19,318 bases of DNA, taken from NCBI GenBank assembly GCA_002694345.1, contig NZLV01000220.1:1-19318 (forward strand), written 5' to 3'. The stretch comes from Maricaulis sp. GTDB taxonomy: Bacteria; Pseudomonadota; Alphaproteobacteria; Caulobacterales; Maricaulaceae. This document shows, piece by piece, positions 1 through 8,667 of the stretch (positions are counted from its first letter, which is position 1; each line of letters opens with the position of its first letter). Both the position numbers and the translations under genes were made by a program. The notes under the pieces are model-generated. The model saw nothing but the letters and a program-made list of their open reading frames with translations. It made no database searches and was not told the DNA's origin.

Positions 1-426
1 CGGCGCAATCGCCAGCTGGCCTGCCGTCGCATAGCAGCCCGGATTGGAGATCCGGCGCGCACCGGCAATCGCCTCGCGGCCATGGATTTCCGGCAGGCCA
101 TAGACCCAGTTGTCATCAAAACGGTAGTCCGCGGACAGGTCGACGATCACCGTCCCGTCCGGCACCCCGGCCACGAAGGAGGCGGCGGCCCCGTTCGGCA
201 GAGCCAGGATGACCGCGTCCACACCGCTGCCGGCAATGTCGTCCGGAGCCATCGCCACGAAATCCAGACCAGTCGTGATCTCCGGCGCCATCTCGGCGAC
301 CGGACGGCCGGCGAACTCCCGCGAGGACGCGAAAGCGAGGTCCATATCGACCCGCCCGGCGATCAGGCGCAGCAATTCCCGGCCGGTATGGCCACGGGCC
401 CCGATCAGCCCGATCCGCGCCGCCAT
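1..426 (-). CDS. argC: N-acetyl-gamma-glutamyl-phosphate reductase, N-terminal 142 residues (3' end outside window)
   Basis: ArgC reduces N-acetylglutamyl-5-phosphate to the semialdehyde with NADPH, the third step of arginine synthesis, in the cytoplasm. The translated start MAARIGLIGARGHTGRELL carries the Rossmann GxxGxxG nucleotide loop (residues about 7-14). Near the window edge NPGCYATA holds the catalytic cysteine that forms the thioester intermediate. SSREFAG and LALPNGAAA also match the family. The frame stays open to base 1, so the gene is truncated only by the window. Its ATG shares one base with the TGA of the upstream NAGS/K gene (TGATG), which implies translational coupling as the third gene of the minus-strand arginine operon. 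The family is usually about 310-350 residues, so somewhat more than half is missing here. Confidence 0.93.
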   Translation of the reverse strand, partial: MAARIGLIGARGHTGRELLRLIAGRVDMDLAFASSREFAGRPVAEMAPEITTGLDFVAMAPDDIAGSGVDAVILALPNGAAASFVAGVPDGTVIVDLSADYRFDDNWVYGLPEIHGREAIAGARRISNPGCYATAGQLAIAP

Positions 427-1757
427 CACGCTGTCTCCAGCGTCGGCGGCAGGGCGAAGGCCTGTTCGACCACATCCCGGATATCGTCGAGATCGATATT
501 CTCGCCGCGCCAGAACACGGTCCACTCACCCCGGCGCACCGCGCCGTCGCATTCGTCGAAATAGAAGCCATTGACCGGATTGGTCGTGCGCGAGCGCCAG
601 ATCAGGCGTGGCGCATACTCCACCAGACGGTGCCAGACAGCCCGGCCCAGACCTTCGCCGCGCGCATCATCCAGCACGGCAAACTTGTCCAGATAGATCC
701 AGCCGTTCAACGTCGTGGTGATGGCCGCAGCGCGATAGCTGTCCGTCACGAAGGCCTGGTCCAGCTCCAGCGCGTCCCAATAGCCCGCGATCGGCTTGCG
801 GCCGAAGGCGCGCGTGATCAGCGCTTCCATTTTGTCCGCATCCAGGCTCGCCTTGTCGGTGGACGCCTTGATCCGCTCACCGCGGCGTACCAGCGTCCCG
901 GCCCCGGCATGGGTGAACAGCTCCCGCGCCAGCTCCGACGGTTTGGTGATCGAGACCGAGCTCGACAGCGGCAGGTCGTCGAGCAGGAGCTTGATCTCCT
1001 CCAGCTTCAGACGCATCCCGCCATTGACCCAGTCAGCCTGCATCAGCTCCGGGAAATCCGTCGCCAGGTTGATGGAGGAGAGAATGTCTCCCTCCTCGTC
1101 CAGCAGACCGCCCGTCCCGGTCAGGAAGACGACCTTGTAGGGCTGCAGCGCATGCACGAGGGCGCGCACGGCGACATCGGCATTCACATTGACGATGCAT
1201 CCGTCCTCGGTCTCGCCAAGGCAGGCCAAGATCGCGGCCTGGCCGGCCCGCGCCGCTGCGGCGACCAGTTCCAGCCGCACCTTGGTCGGTTCCCCGACCC
1301 GGCCCAGAACCTCCGGATCCATCAGCTTGGCTTCAAACACGCCGCGCGGGATGGCCGCGGCCCGGCCACCGGCATGACGGATCGCATCCACCAGGGAAAG
1401 GTTCGCTTCGGTCAGCGTATCGCGGATGATCGGGATTGCCTTGTCGCGGGTGACGCGCAGGCCATTGACCCGTTCCGTCTCGATCCCGGCTTCGGTCAGC
1501 GCCGCATCCAGCTGCGGGCCGCCGCCATGCACGACAACCGGCGTCAGGCCGACTGTCTGCAGGAAGGCCAGCGCCGAAGCGAGGCCGGGCAGGTCGTCCT
1601 GGATGACCGCACCGCCGACCTTGATGACGGCAAAGCGTTCCTGATCAACACCGGAGAAACGGTGCAGGTATTCGCGGATCTCCTTGCCGTCCCGCATCTG
1701 GGACAGCAATTGGACAATCGTCTGACGCACCGGCGGTGCGGGAGGCTGTTGGCTCAT
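426..1757 (-). CDS. argB: Bifunctional N-acetylglutamate synthase/kinase (NAGS/K), ArgB-GNAT fusion
   Basis: A 443-residue fusion that should carry out the first two steps of arginine synthesis: acetyl-CoA + glutamate to N-acetylglutamate, then ATP-dependent phosphorylation. Residues about 40-285 are an amino-acid-kinase domain with VIKVGG (Lys46), VVHGGGPQLD (about 75-84), NGLRVT (98-103) and NVNADVAV (190-197). Residues about 295-440 are a GNAT acetyltransferase with an acetyl-CoA pyrophosphate loop RGEGLG (366-371) and the NPVNGFYF segment. This two-domain architecture and length match the NAGS/K enzymes characterised from Maricaulis maris and Xanthomonas campestris; classical ArgB is only about 300 residues and lacks the GNAT domain. 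The ATG overlaps the AOTCase stop by 4 bases (ATGA) and the stop overlaps argC by 1 base. Family knowledge says such enzymes are arginine-inhibited; the sequence alone does not show this. Confidence 0.95.
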   Translation of the reverse strand: MSQQPPAPPVRQTIVQLLSQMRDGKEIREYLHRFSGVDQERFAVIKVGGAVIQDDLPGLASALAFLQTVGLTPVVVHGGGPQLDAALTEAGIETERVNGLRVTRDKAIPIIRDTLTEANLSLVDAIRHAGGRAAAIPRGVFEAKLMDPEVLGRVGEPTKVRLELVAAAARAGQAAILACLGETEDGCIVNVNADVAVRALVHALQPYKVVFLTGTGGLLDEEGDILSSINLATDFPELMQADWVNGGMRLKLEEIKLLLDDLPLSSSVSITKPSELARELFTHAGAGTLVRRGERIKASTDKASLDADKMEALITRAFGRKPIAGYWDALELDQAFVTDSYRAAAITTTLNGWIYLDKFAVLDDARGEGLGRAVWHRLVEYAPRLIWRSRTTNPVNGFYFDECDGAVRRGEWTVFWRGENIDLDDIRDVVEQAFALPPTLETA

Positions 1758-2767
1758 TCGGCCCCTCCCTGCGTGGCGAGAGCTTCCATCACGGCCTTTT
1801 GCACGTGAAGACGGTTTTCCGCTTCCTCGATGCCCATGAAGGCCGGGCTGTCGACGACAGCATCGGCGATCTTCACATTGCGGCGCATCGGCAGGCAGTG
1901 CGAGACGCAGGCATTATTGGTCAGCGCCATCTTTTCCGGCGTGATCATGAAATCGGCACCCTTGGCCCGGAACGGGGCTTCCTCGTCCCAATTGCCATAG
2001 AAGGGCAGCGCGCCCCAGCTTTTGGCGTAGACCACATCAGCGCCGGAATAGGCGGCTTCCACATCCGTGGTCAGGGTGACGGACCCGCCACCCTCGGCCG
2101 TGAAGCGCTCGGCGGCGTCCATGTATCGGCTGTCCAGACGGTAGACCTCGTCCGGCACCAGGATGGACACGTCAGCGCCGAATTTGGACGCGATCAGCAA
2201 GGACGAATTCGCCACCGCCGTATTGAGCGGTTTGGGATGCGGCACCCAGGTCAGCAGATATTTCTTGCCCGCGATCGGACCGCCCATGCGCTCCTGCAGG
2301 GCCAGCATGTGGGCCAGTTCCTGACAGGGATGGACGATGGTCTCCATATTGATCACCGGCACGGTCGCGTGCTTGGCAAACGCCGTGATCATCGGGTCCT
2401 CGCGCTCCGACGCCCAGTCCTTGAACTGGGGGAAGCAGCGAATGGCGATCAGGTCGACATAGGAGGACAGCACGCGCGCGGCTTCGCGCACATGCTCTTC
2501 CTCGCCACCATCCATGATCGTGCCATCAGAGAATTCCAGCGGCCAGGTCGCACCTTTCGCGTCCAGCACGATGGCATGACCACCCAGCTGATAGGCGCCG
2601 ATATCAAAGGAGGATCGTGTTCGCAGCGAGGGATTGAAGAACATCAACGCAATCGACTTGCCCTCCAGCGATCGGCTCTTCACGCCCGACTTGAAGGCAG
2701 CCGCTCGGTCGAGCAGGCCCTGAAGTTCGTTGCGTGACCAATCTTCGGTGGACAGGAAATGGCGCAT
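1754..2767 (-). CDS. argF: N-acetylornithine carbamoyltransferase (AOTCase-type)
   Basis: This 337-residue transcarbamylase should transfer the carbamoyl group from carbamoyl phosphate to N-acetylornithine, giving N-acetylcitrulline. Carbamoyl-phosphate motifs are SLRTR (47-51) and HPCQ (146-149); the second-substrate loop HCLP is at 290-293. Several stretches follow the Xanthomonas AOTCase rather than ordinary ornithine transcarbamylase, including the WPLEFSDGTIMDG loop (75-87), YAKSWGALPFYGNW (247-260) and ENRLHVQKA near the end. I take the ATG of MRHFLSTEDWS as start, since it matches the AOTCase N-terminus. A further in-frame start 45 bases upstream would run through the terminator-like leader hairpin and add nonconserved residues. 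It is the first gene of the arginine operon and overlaps the NAGS/K start by ATGA. An acetylated pathway of this kind needs a deacetylase acting on acetylcitrulline or a later product, which is not in the window. Confidence 0.92.
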   Translation of the reverse strand: MRHFLSTEDWSRNELQGLLDRAAAFKSGVKSRSLEGKSIALMFFNPSLRTRSSFDIGAYQLGGHAIVLDAKGATWPLEFSDGTIMDGGEEEHVREAARVLSSYVDLIAIRCFPQFKDWASEREDPMITAFAKHATVPVINMETIVHPCQELAHMLALQERMGGPIAGKKYLLTWVPHPKPLNTAVANSSLLIASKFGADVSILVPDEVYRLDSRYMDAAERFTAEGGGSVTLTTDVEAAYSGADVVYAKSWGALPFYGNWDEEAPFRAKGADFMITPEKMALTNNACVSHCLPMRRNVKIADAVVDSPAFMGIEEAENRLHVQKAVMEALATQGGAE

Positions 2768-2799
2768 CTGTGTCTCTCGCCGTGTTGCTGGGGTGAACA

Positions 2800-2834
2800 A
2801 AAATACCAACACCCGGTCCCTTGGGCCGGGTGTC
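2800..2834 (-). terminator. Terminator-like hairpin in the leader of the arginine operon
   Basis: Read on the minus strand, ACACCCGG and ACCGGGTGT-type arms flank a small CCC/GGG inner stem with an AA tip, and are followed within a few bases by TTGGTATTTTTG. The hairpin ends about 35 bases before the AOTCase ATG. The only gene further upstream is the divergent kdsB, so there is no minus-strand gene for it to terminate. It could therefore be a transcription attenuator for the operon, or stop stray antisense transcription. No convincing arginine-rich leader peptide was found in front of it. Confidence 0.45.
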
Positions 2835-2982
2835 GTGCACGTCCTTAGGCCTGATAAGCCAGTCTCGCAACAGAAAGAGCAGGATAACCGGCTTTCCCGC
2901 GTGACAGGATGACAGTGACCCCGGAGTGGAAATCGCCGCTGTGTTGTGGAACAAGCGAAGCGAAATTGCTCAAGGATTGGCC

Positions 2983-3765
2983 ATGTCCGTTCTCGCCGTC
3001 ATTCCCGCCCGCTACGGCTCCACCCGCTTTCCCGGCAAACCGCTGGCGAAAATTGCCGGCCGCATGATGGTCGAGCGCGTCTGGCGCATCGCCGCCGCGG
3101 CCCCCGGTGTCGACCGCGTTGTCGTGGCCACGGATGATGAGCGCATCCTGCAGGCGGTCGAGGCCGCCGGTGGTGAGGCCGTGATGACGGATGAAGCCTG
3201 CCGCAATGGAACCGAGCGCGCGCTGGATGCGATGAAGCGCCTGGATAGCGATGCCGAGATCATCATCAATGTGCAGGGCGACGCCCCGCTCATCCCGCCC
3301 TGGGTGATCGGCGGCGTCGCCGAAGCCATGCGCGCCGACCCGTCCCTGCAGATGGCAACGCCCGCCGTGCCGCTGCCGCCGGAAACCGAAGCCATGATGC
3401 GCGAAGCCAAGGCCAAGGGTTCCGCCTCCGGCACGACCGTCGTCTTCAACAAGGCGATGGATGCGATGTATTTCTCCAAGAATGTCATCCCCTTCCGCCG
3501 CAAGGCCGAGGAAGGCGCGCCCGCCTATCAGCATATCGGCCTCTATGGCTATCGCCGCGACACGCTGGAACAACTCGTCGCGCTCGACCCGACGCCCTTC
3601 GAGCTGACCGAGAGCCTGGAACAATTGCGCGCGCTGGAGAACGGCATCCCGATCCGTGTCGTATTGACCGACTATCGTGGCCGTTCGGCCTGGTCGGTGG
3701 ATGCGCCGGAGGATGCTGTCCGCGTGGAAGACATCATCGCCCGCGAAGGGGAGCTGGTGGAATGA
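2983..3765 (+). CDS. kdsB: 3-deoxy-manno-octulosonate cytidylyltransferase (CMP-Kdo synthetase), divergent
   Basis: KdsB activates KDO with CTP to CMP-KDO for lipopolysaccharide inner-core synthesis in the cytoplasm. The 260-residue product begins MSVLAVIPARYGSTRFPGKPL, the signature CTP-binding loop of the family, and contains INVQGDAPLIPP (metal-binding Asp in QGD), YQHIGLYGYRRD and the terminal WSVDAPEDAVRVEDI, equivalent to the usual VDTPED. The ATG used here begins the conserved core; an earlier in-frame start 57 bases upstream adds nonconserved sequence. AAGGA lies just before the ATG. Two signature positions differ from E. coli-type KdsB: QGDEP reads QGDAP, and HxSGTER reads CRNGTER. 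A related nucleotide-sugar specificity, such as another ulosonic acid, is therefore possible. It overlaps the following phosphatase-like gene by 4 bases. Confidence 0.87.
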   Translation: MSVLAVIPARYGSTRFPGKPLAKIAGRMMVERVWRIAAAAPGVDRVVVATDDERILQAVEAAGGEAVMTDEACRNGTERALDAMKRLDSDAEIIINVQGDAPLIPPWVIGGVAEAMRADPSLQMATPAVPLPPETEAMMREAKAKGSASGTTVVFNKAMDAMYFSKNVIPFRRKAEEGAPAYQHIGLYGYRRDTLEQLVALDPTPFELTESLEQLRALENGIPIRVVLTDYRGRSAWSVDAPEDAVRVEDIIAREGELVE

Positions 3766-4391
3766 GCCGCATCCTGCTCGCTCGCCACGGCAATACGTTC
3801 GGTCCCGGCGACACACCGGTCTGGGTCGGCGCGAAGGAAGACCTGCCGCTTGTCGAGAGCGGTGAAGCCCAGGCCCGTGCCCTTGGCGAGGCTCTGGCCG
3901 AGGCCGGCCTCACACCGTCGCGCATCATCTGCGGCCCGCTCAAGCGGACCCGCCGGGCCGCCGAGATCGTCGCCGAACTTACCGGTTATTCCGGCAGCGA
4001 AACGATCGATGAACGCCTCAAGGAGATCGATTACGGATCCTGGGGCGGCAAATCCAATGACCAGATCATCGCGCAGTTCGGCCAGGAGGCGCTGGATTGC
4101 TGGGACAAGCAGCACCGCCGCCCGCCCGGTGCGGACTGGTCCCCCAGCGAGGCCGAACTGGAAACCCATGCCCTCGCCGCCATGACCGATGCCGCGAGCG
4201 AGGACCTCACCCTGGTGATCACCTCCAATGGCGTGCTGCGCTACATGTATGCCGCGCTGACGGGTCCCGAGGCGGCCGCCAAGGTAAAGACCGGCCATAT
4301 CTGTGCCGCCCGCTTTGACGGCTCCGCCGGTGAACGCCTGTTCTGGAATGAAAAACCCGGCGCAGACCTGCTGCGCCGGGCGTTTTCCTGA
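3762..4391 (+). CDS. Histidine phosphatase (phosphoglycerate-mutase fold) protein with atypical second motif
   Basis: A 209-residue branch-1 histidine phosphatase superfamily protein. The N-terminal ILLARHGNT (R8-H9-G10) supplies the phospho-accepting histidine, CGPLKRTRRAAEIV (57-70) the phosphate-binding arginine region, and DERLKEIDYGSWGG (83-96) the usual acidic proton-donor segment. The second catalytic histidine, normally in an SHGG-like motif, is absent: the equivalent stretch reads ITSNGVLRY (about 153-161). Activity may thus be altered or lost, although TSNG variants may form a subfamily. The start codon overlaps the kdsB stop by ATGA, so the two proteins are probably made together. 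A role on a sugar phosphate or CMP-sugar is a guess from context. The last dozen codons form the stem-loop of the intrinsic terminator. Confidence 0.82.
   Translation: MSRILLARHGNTFGPGDTPVWVGAKEDLPLVESGEAQARALGEALAEAGLTPSRIICGPLKRTRRAAEIVAELTGYSGSETIDERLKEIDYGSWGGKSNDQIIAQFGQEALDCWDKQHRRPPGADWSPSEAELETHALAAMTDAASEDLTLVITSNGVLRYMYAALTGPEAAAKVKTGHICAARFDGSAGERLFWNEKPGADLLRRAFS
4351..4386. terminator. Bidirectional intrinsic terminator inside the phosphatase 3' end
   Basis: A perfect 10-bp stem, CCCGGCGCAG (4356-4365) and CTGCGCCGGG (4371-4380), encloses the 5-base loop ACCTG. On the plus strand it is followed by CGTTTTCC, on the minus strand by TTTTT from the AAAAA at 4351-4355. It lies in the final codons of the plus-strand phosphatase gene and 22 bases beyond the end of the minus-strand hydrolase reading frame, so one hairpin can end both converging transcripts. 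Confidence 0.82.
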
Positions 4392-4407
4392 TCGCCAGGC
4401 CTGACGC

Positions 4408-5277
4408 CTAGTCGACGCGGGCCAGGAAAGCCTCGATCGCCGTCCAGGCTTCCGGTTCCGTCATGAAAGGCGCATGGCCGACATCGGGCACTTCCACCGT
4501 GTCCAGGTCCGGCTTGCGGCGCTTCATCTACGCCACGGTTTCCGGTGACAGAAGATCAGACACCCCGCCCCGCACGCTCAACGTCGGGATCGGGCCGAAG
4601 GGCTCCCAGAACTCCCAGATGTCCGGCAGCGGCTCATCGCCATCAATCATCGAGATGATATTGCCGTCATAGTCGAGCACGACCTGGCCATCCTTCTCGA
4701 TCCAGGTCTTGCGCGCAAAATCGAGCCAGAAATCCTCGTCATGATCCATCAGCGGGAAGGCGGCCAGATTGCCGTCTCGGGTCCGCGAGGCCGCTTCCGA
4801 CCAGTCCGCTGCCGGTTCCCGGCTGGACGTGTTCTGTTTGATCCGATCCAGACCCGGCTTGGAGATCGACGGGCCGATATCATTGATCACGGCGGCAGCG
4901 ATGCGTTGCGGCTGGGTGCCGGCCACCATCATCGTCATCAGCCCGCCCATGGACGTGCCGATGAAGACCACGCGCTCCAGGCCCAGCTCATCCAGCAGGC
5001 CGATCATGTCGGCCGCATAGACGGGCGGCATGTAGCGTTCGGTCTGCGGATCGGCGTCGGACCGGCCACGGCCGCGCTGCGACGCCACGATGACCCGCCG
5101 GCCCAGACCGGCGATCTTCGGCGCCAGATCCTCGAAATCCTTCACATTCCGCGTCAGCCCGTGCAGGCAGAGCACCGGCAGGCCGGTCTCCGCGCCCACC
5201 GCCGGATAGTCGCGGTAATGCAGCTTCAGACCGTCTGCATTGGTGAAGAAGTGATCGGTGAACATCGCGTCGGTCAT
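4408..5277 (-). pseudogene. Alpha/beta hydrolase interrupted by an in-frame amber codon
   Basis: The first 249 codons encode an alpha/beta-hydrolase fold with the oxyanion HG (VLCLHGLTRN, about 35-44), nucleophile elbow GTSMGG (Ser109) and acid-region RGGVSDLLSP (Asp241). At 4528-4530 a TAG stops the frame. Immediately after it the same frame continues for 39 codons, MKRRKPDLDTVEVPDVGHAP and onward to a natural TAG at 4408-4410. That stretch is the expected C-terminus, including the catalytic histidine (VGHAP, position about 268 if read through). Without it the enzyme lacks its catalytic triad. One substitution, for example CAG to TAG, would explain the break; a sequencing error is equally possible. 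The ATG overlaps the TGA of the MFS transporter gene (ATGA), so the pair was probably one functional unit. Substrate unknown. If only the open part is counted, the coding region is 4528-5277. Confidence 0.85.
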
Positions 5278-6632
5278 TGTGCGGGTTCAGCCTCCGTGCT
5301 CGGCTCGGCCGCAGGAGCGGCATCGCCTTCCCAGTCACGGTCCAGCGTCTTGGCCGCGAAGAAGAACAGGATCGCCGCCACGACGTAGAGCAGAGAGCCG
5401 ATCAGGATCGAATAGCGCAGGGATTCATCCCCGAAGGTCGGCTGCAGGAAGGTGGAGACCTGCCCCAGCACATACACGCCGCCGCCAATGCCCAGCAGAT
5501 TATTGATCAGCAGGAAGATGGCAGACGCAGTGGAGCGCATGGACGGCTTCACCAGATGCTGGAAGGCCGAGATCACCGGGCCCAGCCACATCAGGCCCAG
5601 CGCCGTCGGCACCAGGAAGAGCAGAGAGCCGATCACCACGTTATTCATCAGCACGGCGGCGACATAGAAGGGGAAGGTCAGCAGGAAGGCGATCGCCGGA
5701 ACCTTGGCATAGGCCGACTTTTTCGCCTTGCCGAGCCAGTCGCCCAGAATGCCGCCCATCAGGATGCCGATCGTGCCACCGATGAACAGGATGCCGCCGA
5801 ATACCCAGCCCCGGTCCACCAGACCCAGTCCATAGCTGCGCGCCAGGAAGGAAGGGATCCAGAAGAAGATGCCATAGCCCATCATGGAGGAGCAGGAGGC
5901 CCCGAACACCAGGAACCAGAAGCTCGGCTTCTTGGTCAGGAATTTCAGGACGGACGGCAGGGACGGGGTTTCCGCCTTGGCGTCTTCCGCCGGCTTGGGA
6001 TCAAACGCACCACGCTTGGGCTCCTTGACCGTCAGGCGGAAAATCGGCGCCAAGATGATGCCGGCGATGCCCACTGCGATGAAGGCCGCACGCCAGTCCA
6101 GACCTTCGAAAACCGTGCCCGAGGCGATCAGTGCACCGGCGATCACGCCGAAGGCCGAACCGACCGGGATGCCGAGGGAATAGAAGGCCATGGCGCGACC
6201 GCGCTGGGCCGGCGGGTAATAGTCGGCGATCAGCGAATAGGCCGGGGCAACGCCACCGGCTTCGCCGATACCGACGCCCATGCGGGCCAGGAAGAGCTGG
6301 GTGTAATTGCCCACCATGCCGGACAGGGCGGTGAACCCGCTCCACAGGGTCAGCGAGATCGTCATGATCCAGGTCCGGCTCCAGCGGTCCGCGAGCCAAG
6401 TAATCGGAACCCCGAGCGTGGAATAGAGGAAGGCAAAGGCGATCCCGCCCAACAGGCCCAGCTGCCCGTCCGTCAAATCGAACTCGGCCTTGATGGGCTC
6501 GGCCAGGATCGAGATGATCTGCCGGTCGAGGAAGTTGAAGGTATAGACCAGGAACAGCAGGACCATGACATAGGTCTGGTATCCGGCGCCGGTCTTCGAC
6601 TCAGGCTCAGTGCCCTCACGCGTATCCGTCAT
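5274..6632 (-). CDS. MFS transporter, Spinster-like
   Basis: A 452-residue inner-membrane permease of the major facilitator superfamily with about 12 hydrophobic segments and a charged central loop (around 200-235). Typical Spinster-group sequence is present: FNFLDRQIISILAEPIK in the first helix, a loop-2 motif LADRWSR, ARMGVGIGEAGG in helix 4/5 and AQRGRAMAFYS. The substrate cannot be read from sequence; relatives move lipids, aromatic acids or drugs. I start at MTDTREG because GGGGAGACAAG directly precedes its ATG; the longer frame (21 more codons, starting near 6695) runs back into the putative operator. The stop overlaps the ATG of the hydrolase pseudogene. A presumed promoter with two inverted repeats lies 60-90 bases upstream, which suggests control by a dimeric repressor. 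No regulator gene is adjacent. Confidence 0.9.
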   Translation of the reverse strand: MTDTREGTEPESKTGAGYQTYVMVLLFLVYTFNFLDRQIISILAEPIKAEFDLTDGQLGLLGGIAFAFLYSTLGVPITWLADRWSRTWIMTISLTLWSGFTALSGMVGNYTQLFLARMGVGIGEAGGVAPAYSLIADYYPPAQRGRAMAFYSLGIPVGSAFGVIAGALIASGTVFEGLDWRAAFIAVGIAGIILAPIFRLTVKEPKRGAFDPKPAEDAKAETPSLPSVLKFLTKKPSFWFLVFGASCSSMMGYGIFFWIPSFLARSYGLGLVDRGWVFGGILFIGGTIGILMGGILGDWLGKAKKSAYAKVPAIAFLLTFPFYVAAVLMNNVVIGSLLFLVPTALGLMWLGPVISAFQHLVKPSMRSTASAIFLLINNLLGIGGGVYVLGQVSTFLQPTFGDESLRYSILIGSLLYVVAAILFFFAAKTLDRDWEGDAAPAAEPSTEAEPAQ

Positions 6633-6652
6633 CTTGTCTCCCCACGGCATAC

Positions 6653-6666
6653 CGCTCGTTCGAGCG
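6653..6666. repeat. Inverted repeat in the MFS leader
   Basis: CGCTCG-TT-CGAGCG is a perfect 6+2+6 dyad about 20 bases upstream of the MFS start codon. In the transcript the loop would be too tight for a full stem, so it reads more like a protein-binding dyad than a hairpin. There is no T run after it on either strand. Confidence 0.4.
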
Positions 6667-6690
6667 CGCCGCTCCTTTTGGTTTGCCCTG

Positions 6691-6719
6691 AACATGAATG
6701 GTCATTCAGGTTTGGTCAA
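6691..6719 (-). promoter_or_regulatory. Putative sigma70-type promoter of the MFS-hydrolase operon
   Basis: On the minus strand TTGACC (6719-6714) is followed after 17 bases by CATGTT (6696-6691), about 60 bases before the MFS start. The -35 matches the consensus in 5 of 6 bases; the -10 is weak. Two dyads overlap these boxes, which is a typical repressor arrangement. Confidence 0.4.
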
Positions 6720-6722
6720 ACC
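6695..6722. promoter_or_regulatory. Two abutting 14-bp dyads, candidate repressor operators
   Basis: TGAATG-GT-CATTCA (6695-6708) and GGTTTG-GT-CAAACC (6709-6722) are perfect 6+2+6 inverted repeats with the same GT centre and a shared TGGTCA core. They lie directly end to end, so their centres are 14 bp apart. They sit between the divergent MFS and M28 peptidase genes, over the candidate MFS promoter. The first resembles TetR-family operators of the TGAATGnnCATTCA kind. The regulator is not in this window. Confidence 0.55.
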
Positions 6723-6847
6723 CCAATTCCCGCATCCTGTGTGATGCGCCCCCTTGTGCGCGACCGGCACGGGTGCAGGATGTGCCACACTTTCATGACC
6801 TAGCCCAAGGGCCCTTCATCGAAATTCGGCCCGTAGAGGGGAAAAGA

Positions 6848-8518
<1,671 letters not shown>

Positions 8519-8542
8519 GCCACGCCGAAACACGCACACGAG

Positions 8543-8575
8543 AAGGGCGGCCCGCCATGCGGTGCCGCCCTTTTT
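8543..8575 (+). terminator. Intrinsic terminator after the M28 peptidase gene
   Basis: AAGGGCGGC and GCCGCCCTT form a 9-bp stem around a GC-rich loop, followed by TTTTTC. It begins 25 bases after the stop codon. The right arm and what follows (GCCGCCCTTTTTCATGTCCG) recur exactly at the second terminator near 9140. Confidence 0.85.
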
Positions 8576-8667
8576 CATGTCCGGGACGGGCCATTTTGTA
8601 GTGCTCAGGGAGTCTTAAGCCGTTTGGCCTACCCTCCAGGGTCTGATGCCACGAACGGGGAGACATC

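Noticed and set aside
630..1808. 392-codon open frame opposite NAGS/K
   Set aside because: Shadow of a gene with clear kinase and GNAT motifs.
2604..2954. Leader peptide or small gene upstream of AOTCase on the minus strand
   Set aside because: The open frames there have no good start codon with ribosome-binding site before the hairpin and no run of arginine codons.
5277..6803. 508-codon open frame opposite the MFS gene
   Set aside because: Very high Gln, Arg and His content and no hydrophobic or domain pattern; antisense shadow.
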